The position numbers were made by a program, and so were the translations under genes. The notes under the pieces are model-generated. The model had not been told where the DNA came from and ran no database searches. It worked only from the letters and a program-made list of their open reading frames with translations. A stretch of 64,000 nucleotides of DNA, taken from Nymphaea colorata (lineage: Eukaryota > Streptophyta > Magnoliopsida > Nymphaeales > Nymphaeaceae). Where the stretch lies: positions 10,800,972-10,864,971 of the forward strand of contig NC_045146.1 in assembly GCF_008831285.2 (NCBI RefSeq). Reading direction: 5' to 3'. Below, in pieces: positions 1 through 9,910 of the stretch (position 1 is its first letter; each line of letters begins with the position of its first letter).

Positions 1-669
1 GAACACATGTATATATACATTCATATGTATATGAAAATTTGTAAAATAAAGTGTGGAAACATAAAAAGAGAAAAGAAAATTCTCATGTACACATATATGT
101 ATGTAACATTTATATGCATACACGTCTTCATGAGATTTAAAATCAAGAAATAGAAAATAACCGACTTCAAGTTTCAATGTGGCCAGAGGGGAACTTGGAC
201 TCATGCAAGAGCCAAAGCTAAAATCTCCAAAGCCACATTCGAGATGGTATTTGCTTTTAAAAATCTTTTGTAGAATACGATTTATATACAAGCATAGAAT
301 GTTATTACTTGGATTGTTACAAGGAAAAATCTTCTACCGTTGGGTATGGAAGAAAATCAAGCAACATAACGAGACACTCGTTAGGGCTTCTGATTGGGTG
401 ATTAAGAAGGAAACTACACGCAATGACATGAGAATGCATTTTTAACATATACATATTCGTGAAGGTTCCCCTAGGTTGGACAAGTCTCAACCTCAAAAAT
501 TAATATGAAGATAAAAATAAAGAACCCAAAACCACACTCTCATTCTCATCATACATTCACATATAAACGAAAAACCAAGCAACTATACATGGGTAATACA
601 TAGACAATATTCAAGTAAGGAAAGTGAGAGAGGATGATAACAAGAGAAAGATTCAACTAGGAAGGAGGG
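1..669. other. AT-rich stretch, no convincing gene
   Basis: I see no gene that can be supported. An 88-codon open frame at 179-445 (plus) has no motif I recognise and no neighbouring exon. The stretch lies immediately left of the 175-bp repeat array and is probably part of the same LTR element, whose left end would lie outside the window. Confidence 0.35.
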
Positions 670-1690
670 TATGATGTAATTATAAAATGAAGGATCATCT
701 CATCTTTCCATGCTCCTGGTGCACTTGTGCATAGCTTCTTGTCTCTAAGAAGAGATTGAGTGTTATCTCCTTTGGCCATGTGGAGATAAAGATGAGAAGA
801 AAATGAAGAACGAAAAACAATGCTATATTCAATAAAAGAGAAAACATGATTCAATCATGAAATGAAAGATCATCTCATCTTTCCATGCTCCCGGTGCACT
901 TGAGCATAGCCTTTTGTCTCTAAAAAGAGGTTGAGTGCTATCTCATTTGGCCATGGGGAGATGAAGATGAGAAGAAAATAAAGAAAGAAAGACAATGCTA
1001 TATTCAATAAAAGAGAAAACATGATTTAATCATGAAATTAAAGATCATATCATCTTTCCATGCTCCCCGTGCACCTGAGCATAGCCTCTGGTCTCTAAAT
1101 AGAGCTTGAGTGCTATCTCCTTTGGCTATAGAGAGATGAAGATGAGAAGAAAATAAAGAAAGAAAGACAATGCTATATTCAATAAAAGAGAAAATATGTT
1201 TCAATCATGAAATGAAAGATCATCTCATCTTCCCATGCTTCCAGTGCACTTGAGCATAGCCTCTTGTCTCTAAAAAGGGGTTGAGTGCTATCTCCTTTGG
1301 CTATGGGAAGATGAAGATGAGAAGAAAATAAAGAAAGAAAGACAATGGTATATTCAATAAAAGAGAAAACATGATTCAATCATGAAATGAAAGATCATCT
1401 CATCTTTTCATGCTCTCGGTGCACTTGAGCATAGCCTCTTGTCTTTAAAAAAAGGTTGAGCGCTATCTCCTTTGGCCATGGGGAGATGAAGATGAGAAGA
1501 AAATAAAGAAAGAAAGACAATACTATATTTAATAAAAGAGAAAACATGATTCAATCATGAAATGAAAGATCATCTCATCTTTTCATGCTCCCGGTGCACT
1601 TGAGCATAGCCTCTTGTCTTTAAAAAAAGGTTGAGCGCTATCTCCTTTGGCCATGGGGAGATGAAAAAGAGAGGAAAATGAAGAGAGAAA
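670..1690. repeat. Tandem array, six copies of a 175-bp repeat
   Basis: The junction CATGATTCAATCATGAAATG and its variants recur at about 845, 1020, 1195, 1370 and 1545, an exact spacing of 175 bp. The first copy starts near 670 and the sixth decays after about 1690. Copies differ by scattered substitutions with almost no indels. Each carries a conserved CTCCCCATGGCC block (minus strand: GGCCATGGGGAG) and an AAAGAAAGAAAG run. The repeated short minus-strand frames of 65-66 codons are a by-product of the repeat and are not genes. On the minus strand the array lies downstream of the promoter at 1953-1960, so it would be in the leader or LTR of the element. Confidence 0.9.
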
Positions 1691-2835
1691 TGAGAGGGAT
1701 GATGATTATATACCTCTAATTAGAAATGACCTAGGAAAGTTGAACACCTTCACTTGAAGATCCCCTTGATTGAAGATCGAAGATGATGCCTCGAAGAGAG
1801 TTTTGGCTTGCTCCAAGTTGGAGAGGAAGAGGAGAAATGAAAAGAGGAAGAGAGAGAGAGAAAGCTCAAGAGAAACTCTAAGTCTTCAAGTAAGAATACT
1901 CTAGAGTTTCTCCCAAGGGCAAATTCATAGCCAGGAGGGGAGATTGTGGGGGTATTTATAGAGGATTTTGGAGCCAAAACCTAAATTTTGATTTTTTTTG
2001 AATTTTTTAAAATTTTCATCCGAATTTCACATAATTTTGAATTATTTTGAAAAAGAAATGGTTTGAAATGAGTATTTACAGGCCATTAGGCCTGTAAATA
2101 CATTTTTAAAAGTTAGTTGGGTCTTTGCCCACCCAAAAAGACCAAAACTGCCCTCTAAAGAGTTGTTTTTCGTCAAAAAGAGGGGTGAAAGGGGGATGAC
2201 AACAGCGCCTGGACGCAACAGCATCAGGCACTGTCACGTCTGGGGCGTCGTTGCCCGACCGCATGGTCGGGTGACGAGAACACATCACACGACCGTGCAA
2301 TCGCGCATGGTCACACGACTGTGACAGCACGCACGCGCGTGCATTGTGCAACGCATTATTGCGCGATCATGCGCGCGTCACTCTTTTGCGTGAGTGTGCA
2401 CACGTTTCACGATGCACGGTCGCGCGAGTGCGCGTCCCGCGATGCACAAAAATGCAAAATTTTTAATTTAAATTCAAACAATAATAAAATAAATAAATGT
2501 CATTCATACAATAAAATTATTGAAATGGTTCTCTTTTTTTGTTACAAATGCGTGGTCGACTCCATTTTGAGCGATTCCAAACTTGCTCCAAATCCGATTT
2601 GGTTTAGTCGATTGTCGACTTGTTCAAGCGTGCGACTTGGGTTTAAAAACACATTTTGGTGAAAGAAATGAGCTTTTAAAACAAAGGGAAGGCCTATGCA
2701 AGCGTGACACTCAAATTTTGTCGTTTCTAATGTGATTCGAATTTTATATCTGAAATGCTCGATTTGGATCTAAACTTGGATTTTGGATCTATTTTGGATC
2801 TTCAAAAATTTTAGAAAAATTTGGGGTGATTACAG
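1691..2835 (-). mobile_element. 5' part of an LTR, minus orientation, terminating at 2835
   Basis: Read on the minus strand, the segment begins TGTAATCACCCCAAAT at 2835, a start typical of plant Ty3/gypsy LTRs. It runs through an AT-rich part and a GC-rich part (2200-2450), and reaches a good TATA box 875 bp downstream. The flank to the right (from GTATGATGTAGG) is homologous to 7495-7550, where the DNA continues uninterrupted into other sequence, so position 2835 behaves as an insertion boundary. I cannot see coding domains or the other end, so the family is unknown. Confidence 0.5.
1953..1960 (-). promoter_or_regulatory. TATA box of the minus-strand LTR
   Basis: Minus-strand TATAAATA followed by CCCCCAC, then a pyrimidine-rich leader with CTCTCTCTC runs. 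This is the usual look of a plant LTR core promoter. Transcription would start near 1925 and run leftward through the 175-bp array. Confidence 0.5.
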
Positions 2836-3207
2836 GTATGATGTAGGAAGAAGCAGAATAGATTATACAAAAGAATGAGGAATGAAATCATAGTCTAAGC
2901 CGACCCTGAAACAGAGCCTCAGGGGGTTGATCACATTCCCAATCAGCCTTAAAGGGAATCGATTTACAAAAAAGCTTGATCACATCCTTACGAAGACTAT
3001 ATGGTGAACTCTCTCTTAATATCAACACTTTGTACTGCAAAAGAGATGTATCGACATGCAAGGTGAAAAATAGTGAGAGCATTACCCTGAGGTTTCTTTT
3101 AATAACAGGTCAGAGGCCTACTATCTATCAGATCCATTTCTTGAGAGCAGTAGCCTGAAAAAACACCAGTTAGCACTCCATATCAAGGCCATGGTGCTGG
3201 CTCCAAG

Positions 3208-3355
3208 CAGTGGTAGAGTCATAAATTTTTGTCTCTAAACTTCAACCTTTAAGGAGCACAATAAATTTAAATTTCAATCTTTAAGGGGCATTCATATGCA
3301 AGTAAAACAAATTTGATGAGCCGGGGTGCCCACACCAGATAGAACATTGCCACTG
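3208..3355. mobile_element. hAT-like MITE, older copy
   Basis: Starts CAGTGGTAGAGTC and ends TTGCCACTG. Its interior is homologous to the better preserved copy at 7962-8115, and both copies are followed by GATCAGAGCCCAATTGG. It therefore inserted before the A1/A2 block duplication. Confidence 0.55.
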
Positions 3356-3891
3356 GATCAGAGCCCAATTGGAAGTCTTCTCTTTAATTTGGTAGTTTAT
3401 TATAGCTTTCATGGATGAATGGTCCCAAAATGCACCATTGGGACACTTTTATCCAGCATATGATAGTGTAAGCAAACGCCAAAATGAACGTCTATGGCAC
3501 ACCAATACGGATCAGACCAAAGTTATTACATACGCAAATACCTTGTCCTAGATAGGGCATCGTAGATACCCAATCCAACCTAAACAAATAATAGATGGAA
3601 TGGATGAAGTTCAGAAAATAAAATTACATCTCCTCAAACAAACATGCGACCAAGTCTAAATTTTGTTTTTAGAACATCTGGTGTAAACAAACAATCCAAG
3701 AACCAACTGTCATAGGCCATAATGTTTTTATAAATGTTTACAGAAGCTAAATTATTTTTTTTCCTAAAATGCCAACCATTAAGTTTACATTTCTCTATAC
3801 ATGTGTGAATCATTAACACTTGCTCATGCCATGAGAACTTTCACTATACAGGCACTTCACACCACTTCTGCACACACTTGATACACTTGTA

Positions 3892-4247
3892 GGGTTATAT
3901 ATGAGCCGAGTAAAAAATGAGCTCGTTCAGCTTGGCTCAAGCTCGAGTTTAGCTATACAAAGTCATCTTGAACTCGATACGATAGACCAAGCCACAGCTC
4001 AAGCTCGACTCATTTAAGCTTGTTTACCAACTCATCATTTGACTGATTTCTTTCTTTGGTTTAATGTTTTAAAATTACAAAAAAATAATTAAAACCTAGA
4101 TAAATGGCTTACTCAAGTTTAATAAAATCAAGTTTATGTAACTTGAACTCGACTTGTTTGCAATAACGAGTTTTGAGTTAAGCTCAAGCTTAACAGATTA
4201 AATTCAAGTCGAGCTTGAGTTGGCTTGACTTATTTTAGAACCCTATC
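3892..4247. mobile_element. CTCGAG-rich low-complexity MITE-like element
   Basis: Starts AGGGTTATATATGAGCC and ends TTAGAACCCT. The core is a degenerate mixture of AGCTCGAGCTTGAGCTC-like words. Same family as the well-defined element at 8860-9257. I could not see a target duplication here. Confidence 0.4.
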
Positions 4248-4319
4248 CGCTTGACACACACAAATGGACTCGTCCCCTATTTATAATGGTGAACATGCCA
4301 GCTGGGGTGGGGAAGCTTT

Positions 4320-4990
4320 GACCTGAGGATGTCAATATGTCTGATTTGTATTGGATATGCAAGCGAACTGCTCCAAAATACTTGGATGAAGAAAAAAAAT
4401 TTACTAATCAATTAAAAAAATGAGATAGGATTTGAAATTAAGAAATGACATCCAATTATATTCATATTCAAGTATGCATAAATATCCAATCCGATACGGA
4501 TGCAGTTATACAAAAATGTCCAATTGAGATGAATAAAAAATGGATTTAGATCAGATTCAAATTATGAAGTCTGATTTTGGATGAGGAAAAAAATTAAATT
4601 CGGATCAGATTCAGAAACACAAAAATATCCAATCAGACCCAGATCGGACTTAGTTTTAAATAATATCCTATATTCAATGCTCTTATATTTTGTAAATCAG
4701 TCAGATTCAGTTCAAAAATTTGGATTCAGATTCAAATATAAAAATAGGATTCCGATCGGATTCTGATTGTGACATCTGTTTTCAGATTCAGATTAGGATG
4801 AGTAAAAAATGGATTTAGATCAGATTCAAATTATGAAATCTGATTTTGGATGAGGAGAAAAATTAAATTCGGATCAGATTCAGATTGTGGAATCTAATTT
4901 CGGATTCAAATTTGGATACAACTTTTTTCCATTTGTTTCGGAGCTCGAAACCAACGGATGGTTAATAATATATTTTATTTCAAATATTTT
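4320..4990. repeat. Degenerate GATTCAGATTC-type repeat tract
   Basis: Quasi-periodic words of the type CAGATTCAGATTCGGAT on both strands, with an opening GGATGTCAATATGTCTGATTT resembling the terminus of the element at 60532. Related tracts lie at 6120-6480, 8190-8340, 8785-9510 and 60532-60946. Non-coding: any frames here are short and low in complexity. Confidence 0.6.
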
Positions 4991-5150
4991 TTCATTTTTA
5001 TTTTTTGTATTTAGGTCCATCAATTTTCAAGAAAAACAAGGTCAGTCGTTCTCTTGAGTCCTCCCAACTCCTCCAAGAGTATCGGTGACGACTGTTCACA
5101 ATGTTCTTAATGAGTAGGTTGCCGAATAACTTCAACTTTTGAAGGCGGCC

Positions 5151-5545
5151 TGGCAATAATGTACCAGCAGGGGCGGAGGAAGAGAGGGGGGGGGGGGGGG
5201 GCGCCTGGGCCATGGCCTAGGTCAGCAGCGAAAAAAAAATTATATTTAAAAAATCAAATTTTTTTAACTTGGCCCGACCCGTCACTCATCTTGGCCCAAC
5301 CCATCGCTCGCTGGCCCCGCCCTCTCTCTAGCAGTAGCCCTACCCTATTTCGCCCCTCTCTCGCTTGCTCCCTCCATCTCTTGCCCTTCCCTATTTCACC
5401 CCTCTCTCTCGCTCCCCTACCTCTCAGGCCCACAGCGCAGTCGAGTGCCGACCACACCCTCTCTGGCTCTCTTTCGCTCGCTCCTTCTCCTCCTACCCTA
5501 GCCGACAACTACAGTCAAATGTTTACTATTGCTACTTGAATACTG
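5151..5545. other. GC-rich, pyrimidine-rich stretch with a G run
   Basis: Starts CAGGGGCGGAGGAAG, like the terminal repeat of hAT-type MITEs, then a run of about 17 G, then a plus-strand CT-rich stretch (CCCCTCTCTCTCGCTCCCC). Open frames on both strands here are compositional. No matching right terminal repeat was found, so the MITE is at most partial. Confidence 0.35.
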
Positions 5546-6500
5546 TCAATTGAGGGACTAAGTTACAATACGATATATTGGTTTTGCTTTTCAGGCTATT
5601 TGAACTTAACTTTGAGCTTGATCTGCATGTACAATTTGGGTACTGTCTGTAGCTGGCTTAATTAGCAAGACTGTATGCTCTGAAGAAAGCTCATCAAGTC
5701 AGGCATTTGTTTTGTAAGTTCTTCTTAATTGGTGCATCTTCTTGAAAGCTTCTGCAAGCTGCCAATTCGGAATATGAATATCATGCTATGCTTTAAAATT
5801 TGACAAGTAGCCTAGCTTATGTACACCTTATGTTCACAGCTGACACTTACGTCACTGTAATAGAAATAGAGAACCTTATCTGCCGAGGACAGATCACGCT
5901 TTGTGCTAAAGACACAAACAATTATTAAATGTGCCGTAGGACAGGTCGTGCTTCACGTTAATGACTTGGGCAATTATATAGGACATCAGTTCACTTATAC
6001 TATACTATGATTTGCAAATATTATCTAAAGTGTGTGAATATATATATAAAATATAATATAATATAATATATATATAATATAATATAATAGAAAAGAAATT
6101 TACTAATCAACAGAAAAATCAGATAGGATTTGAAATTAAGGAATGGCACCCGATAAGATTTGGATTCAAATATGTATAAATAACTAATCGGTTTTAGATT
6201 CAGATTTGGATTCAGTTAGACAAAAATATCCAATCGAATTCAGATTGAGATTGATATATAAAAATATCCGATCAGACCCAGATCATACTTAATTTTTAGT
6301 ACAAATTATATATTCAATGTTCTTACACTCTGTAAATCAGCCAGATTCAGTTCAAAATTTGGATTCAGATTCAAATTCAGATATGAATATAAAAATAGGA
6401 TTCAGGTCTGATTCGGATTGTGACATCTGATTTCAGATTCAGATTGGGATGAGAAAAAAAATGGATTTACATCAAATTCAAATTGTGTGTATGTACGTGT
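5546..6500. other. Intergenic; two small diverged repeats and a GATTC tract
   Basis: No gene seen. At 5882-5981 two about 50-bp units are tandemly repeated with divergence (GGACAGATCACGCTTTGTGC versus GGACAGGTCGTGCTTCACG). 6040-6090 is TATAA-rich. 6100-6480 is another GATTCAGATT tract. A short GT microsatellite is at about 6499-6521. Confidence 0.5.
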
Positions 6501-6504
6501 GTGT

Positions 6505-6880
6505 GTCTGTGTGTGTGTGTAGGGCAGATTTTGTATTTGAAAAATAGCAGATTATAAATTTTCGACGAACTCCTGGCAAAGGCTGTTAATAGTAGAAATG
6601 CCAGTTCTTTTTGATAAATCCTGTTTCATTTCTTATTTGGCTTAGTAATCAACTGATCAACATTGGTCAAAGCATGTAAATTTAAACAGTCAAAGAAAGG
6701 AACAAAAAATTGACAGAAGTCATTAAGAATGTCTTTGAGATATGCAGAATTTGCCAGGTCAATTTTTAAGATATGCAGTTCATCAGCTGATTTATTCATG
6801 CCATCTCTTATTGTTAGATGTCATATGCAAAGTCTGCACGATGCGAAATGTACATGACCTTGAAATTTGACGATTGAAAG
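6505..6880. repeat. Segment duplicated at 61.2-61.45 kb
   Basis: The stretch from CAGATTATAAATTTTC through CTTGGCTTAGTAATCAAC-like sequence to the CAGAATTTGCCAGGTCA region is closely matched at 61205-61450. No coding content. It shows that the 3-9 kb intergenic DNA and the 60-62 kb DNA share ancestry. Confidence 0.6.
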
Positions 6881-7286
6881 CTCCAATCTGATCACATTTT
6901 ATTTCACTACGAAAAAAAGATTTCACTGCTGCGAGTAATATAGGGACTTTCGAAAGTGATAAGAAGAGCTAAGACACTAAATCTAAAACTCTGAATTGAA
7001 AAGCCACCAAAAGTTTCAAGGAATCCCATCAATTTGGAAATTCAGTCATAGTTAGAACAGAAAAATATAATTATTAAACTTTTTACTTGCTAAACTTAAA
7101 AAAAAACAAAGTTTTTAACAATTGCTAACAATATGACGTTTGGAAAACTTAAGCATGTGGGAAAACGATCAAAATTTCGACTTTTCCATGGATTTGCAGA
7201 AATTTCCAGAATTTCTTTTCTTTTTTTTTTGCAAAATATTGTCACAACCAATTTATTGACCAAAGTTTTCAAATCTCAAAGACTGA

Positions 7287-7541
7287 TTGAAATGTTCCAA
7301 TGCAAAAGTTCTTAACTTTTGTCTCCTATATATCGGCCCAGTTGTTTCCAAGTGTGAGACGATAAGAGCAACGATCAAGAAACAAGTTCATCTGAGGAGA
7401 AAAGGAATATTCCAAACATATTCTGTAAGAGAGACCCCCACGACACAGGAAGCCTTGGTACAGGTTGAGTCTTTCGATTTCGACGATGGAAACAGTATGA
7501 ATGATGTAGGAAGAAGCAGAAAAGAGTATACAAAAGAATAA
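7287..7541 (+). CDS. Uncharacterised 84-codon open frame, doubtful
   Basis: Not recognised. The second half (basic, then acidic: ...HLRRKGIFQTYSVRE, then ESFDFDDGNSMND) looks more protein-like than its surroundings, and its last codons are shared with block A1 at 2836-2880. There is no signal peptide, no domain and no clear splice site or partner exon. It could be a remnant exon or chance. Confidence 0.15.
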   Translation: MKCSNAKVLNFCLLYIGPVVSKCETIRATIKKQVHLRRKGIFQTYSVRETPTTQEALVQVESFDFDDGNSMNDVGRSRKEYTKE

Positions 7542-8575
7542 GGAATGAATCATAATCCAAGCCGACCCTGAAACAGAACCTCAGGGGATTGATCACATCC
7601 TTATGAAGACTACTGTGACCTCCTGCCATAGCATCAACCCTTTGTACTGCAAAAGGGATGCATCGACATGCAAGGTGAAAAATAGCAAGAGCATTACCTT
7701 GAGGTTTCTTTTAATAACAGGTCGGAGGCCTACCCTCCAGCAGATCCATTTCTTGAGAGCATTACCCTCAAGCAAAAAAATGGAAGGGGAGGCTTCTGTT
7801 TTCACAAAAAGATGGAATATCAACCCATGCAGTTAAGACAGCATGACTGTCTAATTTCCTTCATTTAGCAGGACCTGTAGTCGATACAACATCACCCAAA
7901 ACATAGAAGTAAAAAAAAAAACACACAAGTTAGCACTCCATATCAAGGTGCTGAATCAGAGCAGTGGTGGAGTCAGAAATTTTTTGTCTTTAAACTTCAA
8001 CCTTTAAAGAACACTCTAAGTTTAAATTTCAATCTTTTAGGGGCACTCATATGCAAATAAAGTAAATTTGATGGGCCGGTGTGCCCACACCAGCTACAAC
8101 ATTACTCCACCACTGGATCAGAGCCCAATTGGAAGTCTTCTCTTTAATTTTGAAGTCTATTATAGCTTTCATGGATGAACGGTACCAAAATCAGATTCAA
8201 ATTGTGAAATCTGATTTTGGATTCAGTTTTGGACGAGCAAAAAAATCAGATTCAGATCAGATTTATATTGTAGAATCTGATTTCAGATTTAAATTTGGAT
8301 ATGACTTTTTTTCATTTGTATCGGAACTCGAATCCAATGGAAAAGAAGGTATGGTCAAGAGTACATTATATATCAAGTCGGATCCACTGGCATCTAATAT
8401 TTTTCATTTTCATTCTTTGTATTTAGGACCATCGATTTTCAAGAAAAACAAGGTTAGTCGTTCTCTTGAGTCCTCCCAACTCCTCCAAGAGTACCGGTGA
8501 TGACTGTTCATGATGTTCTTAATGAGCAGATAGCCGAATAACTTCTACTTTTGCGGGCGGCCTGGCGCTTGTGGA
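7496..8575. repeat. Duplicated intergenic block A2
   Basis: Second copy of block A1 (2836-5150), shorter because the segment matching about 3436-4810 is missing; the junction is near 8188 (GGTACCAAAA then TCAGATTCAAATTG). It ends with the shared TCAAGAAAAACAAGGTTAGTCG to GGCGGCCTGGCG stretch. Unlike A1, its left side continues into 7133-7495 with no LTR terminus, so A2 is the uninterrupted reference for the insertion that ends at 2835. Confidence 0.7.
7962..8115. mobile_element. hAT-like MITE with terminal repeats and 8-bp duplication
   Basis: Begins CAGTGGTGGAGTCAG and ends ACTCCACCACTG, so the outer 12 bp are inverted repeats. Flanks are AATCAGAG on the left and GATCAGAG on the right, seven of eight bases alike, fitting the 8-bp target duplication of hAT elements. 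It is 154 bp long and has no coding capacity. Confidence 0.75.
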
Positions 8576-8784
8576 CATTGAGAAATGGTTGCATAGTGGT
8601 CTTTTGGTTTTGCGATAGAAGTAATATTTAGCAGATTCAAAAGCAGGAGAAGATTACTTGAGATATTCAACCATGCCCAAGAAATGGGGATGGCCATCAA
8701 TGACGCCTAAGATTGGAACGGGATGTGCTTCTGCCCCAGTGCCTTTCTTTCTTATTCTGTCTAAAGAAGTGTTCTTTGCAAGTG
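8576..8784. other. Short intergenic stretch
   Basis: No supported feature. It separates the end of block A2 from the nested MITE pair. Confidence 0.4.
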
Positions 8785-9510
8785 GGGATGTTAATGGATT
8801 GGATTTAAATTGGGTATACTCTTCACTATATCCATTTTTTTAGGTATTCACATACTGGTAGGGCTGCACACGAGCCGAATCAAGCTCGAGCTTGGCTCGA
8901 CTCATGTTTAGTCAGCTTGAGCTCGACACGAGCTTCACAATTTCAGCTCGAGCTCAACTCAAGTGACTGCCTTTGAGCTCAAGCTAGACTCGAGCGACTC
9001 GTTTAAACTCGTTTATTCTCGGTAAGCTGTGAGACCGCTGCTGCTTTGACAAGTTCGCCGCCAAGGTGCCTTCCTTTTTTGCTGCATCCGAGTTTAATCA
9101 AGTCAAGTTTGACTAACTTGAACTCGACTTGTTAACATACTTGACTTTATACTTAAGCTCAAGCTTGACTCGTATAAAAAATGAGTGGAGGTCGAGTCGA
9201 GTTTACTTCAGCGAGTTTGAGTCAAGCCTGAGTTGTTTCGACTCGTTGTGCAGCCCTACATACTGGTATTCAAATTCAGATTTTAATAGAATGAAGAGAT
9301 ATCATCTCTGAAACTGAATTCAAGATCTGGTTTCACAATCGGAATCCGAATTTGAACTATATCTAGAAGATTTTCAAAAGGTAAGTGCATTGGATATGAG
9401 TAATTACTTAAAACTAAATCTGGTCTGAATCCATATCTGATCTGATTCTTATATATATATATATATATATATCAGAATCTGAATCCGAAACCAGTCAGAT
9501 GTTATTTCTT
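8785..9510. mobile_element. GATTC-core element, interrupted by a CTCGAG-core MITE
   Basis: Opens GGGGATGTTAATGGATTGGATT and resumes after 9257 with TTCAAATTCAGATTTTAATAG, running to about 9510 through AATCTGAATCCGAAACC. It resembles the element at 60532-60946. A TA microsatellite lies at about 9451-9470. The nested CTCGAG element inserted later. Confidence 0.5.
8860..9257. mobile_element. CTCGAG-core MITE with 11-bp terminal repeats and 10-bp target duplication
   Basis: Left end AGGGCTGCACA, right end TGTGCAGCCCT, an exact 11-bp inverted repeat. The flanks are identical 10-mers, ACATACTGGT at 8850-8859 and at 9258-9267. The 398-bp interior is almost entirely CTCGAG/GAGCTTGAG words. The 9-10 bp duplication is nearer to Mutator-like elements (9 bp) than to hAT (8 bp). 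No coding capacity. Confidence 0.8.
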
Positions 9511-9830
9511 AGATCCGAAGACTATCTATTTCTTAATCAAAGATTAATTTATTTCCCATACCTGTTTTGTTTTGTTTTTTTTTTGTGAATGGTTCAATTG
9601 GACATGCGATGAAGTGGAGAGGTGGGGTTATGGCAAAATAATATGGAATTTTAGAAAAAAACCAAAGTAATAAGGAAGCCAAATGTCTGCGCTATGGCAA
9701 AAAAGATTTTAGAGAGAGAAAGAAAAAGTAACCAAAGTGGAGAGGTGGGGTTTAAATGTGTATGTTGAACAGAATCAGGCCTCCAATACCTGACTTAGAG
9801 TCGGGCCAGCCTAGCCTAGCTCAGCCCAGC

Positions 9831-9871
<41 letters not shown>

Positions 9872-9910
9872 TTTTTTAAATCGGGTTGGGGAATCTTCCA
9901 CCCCAGCACA
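9511..9910. other. Intergenic with a 36-bp T run
   Basis: The motif AGTGGAGAGGTGGGGTT occurs twice, about 124 bp apart. An uninterrupted run of T at 9835-9870 follows GGCCAGCCTAGCCTAGCTCAG. The run could be the tail of a small minus-strand retroposon, but I cannot identify a body. No gene. Confidence 0.4.

Larger units (their letters stand above)
2836..5150. repeat. Duplicated intergenic block A1
   Basis: Homologous to 7496-8575. Shared landmarks are the GCCGACCCTGAAACAGA stretch, the CAGTGGT-flanked MITE, the GAGCCCAATTGGAAGTCTTC segment and the terminal TCAAGAAAAACAAGGT to GGCGGCCTGGC segment. A1 carries about 1.4 kb (roughly 3436-4810) that is absent from the other copy, including a CTCGAG-rich element. 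Part of A1 (3.39-3.72) recurs at 61.46-61.78 kb. No gene is visible in it. Confidence 0.7.

Noticed and set aside
657-1379. Three similar minus-strand frames of 65-66 codons that look like a small gene family
   Set aside because: They are the same frame repeated by the 175-bp array; other copies of the array break it, and there is no start or domain context.
670-1690. CRISPR-like array
   Set aside because: 175-bp units are contiguous with no unique spacers, and the genome is a plant.
5254-5539. Pro/Ser-rich and Arg/Glu-rich proteins on opposite strands
   Set aside because: Both frames come from a CT-rich stretch; no domain, no splice context.
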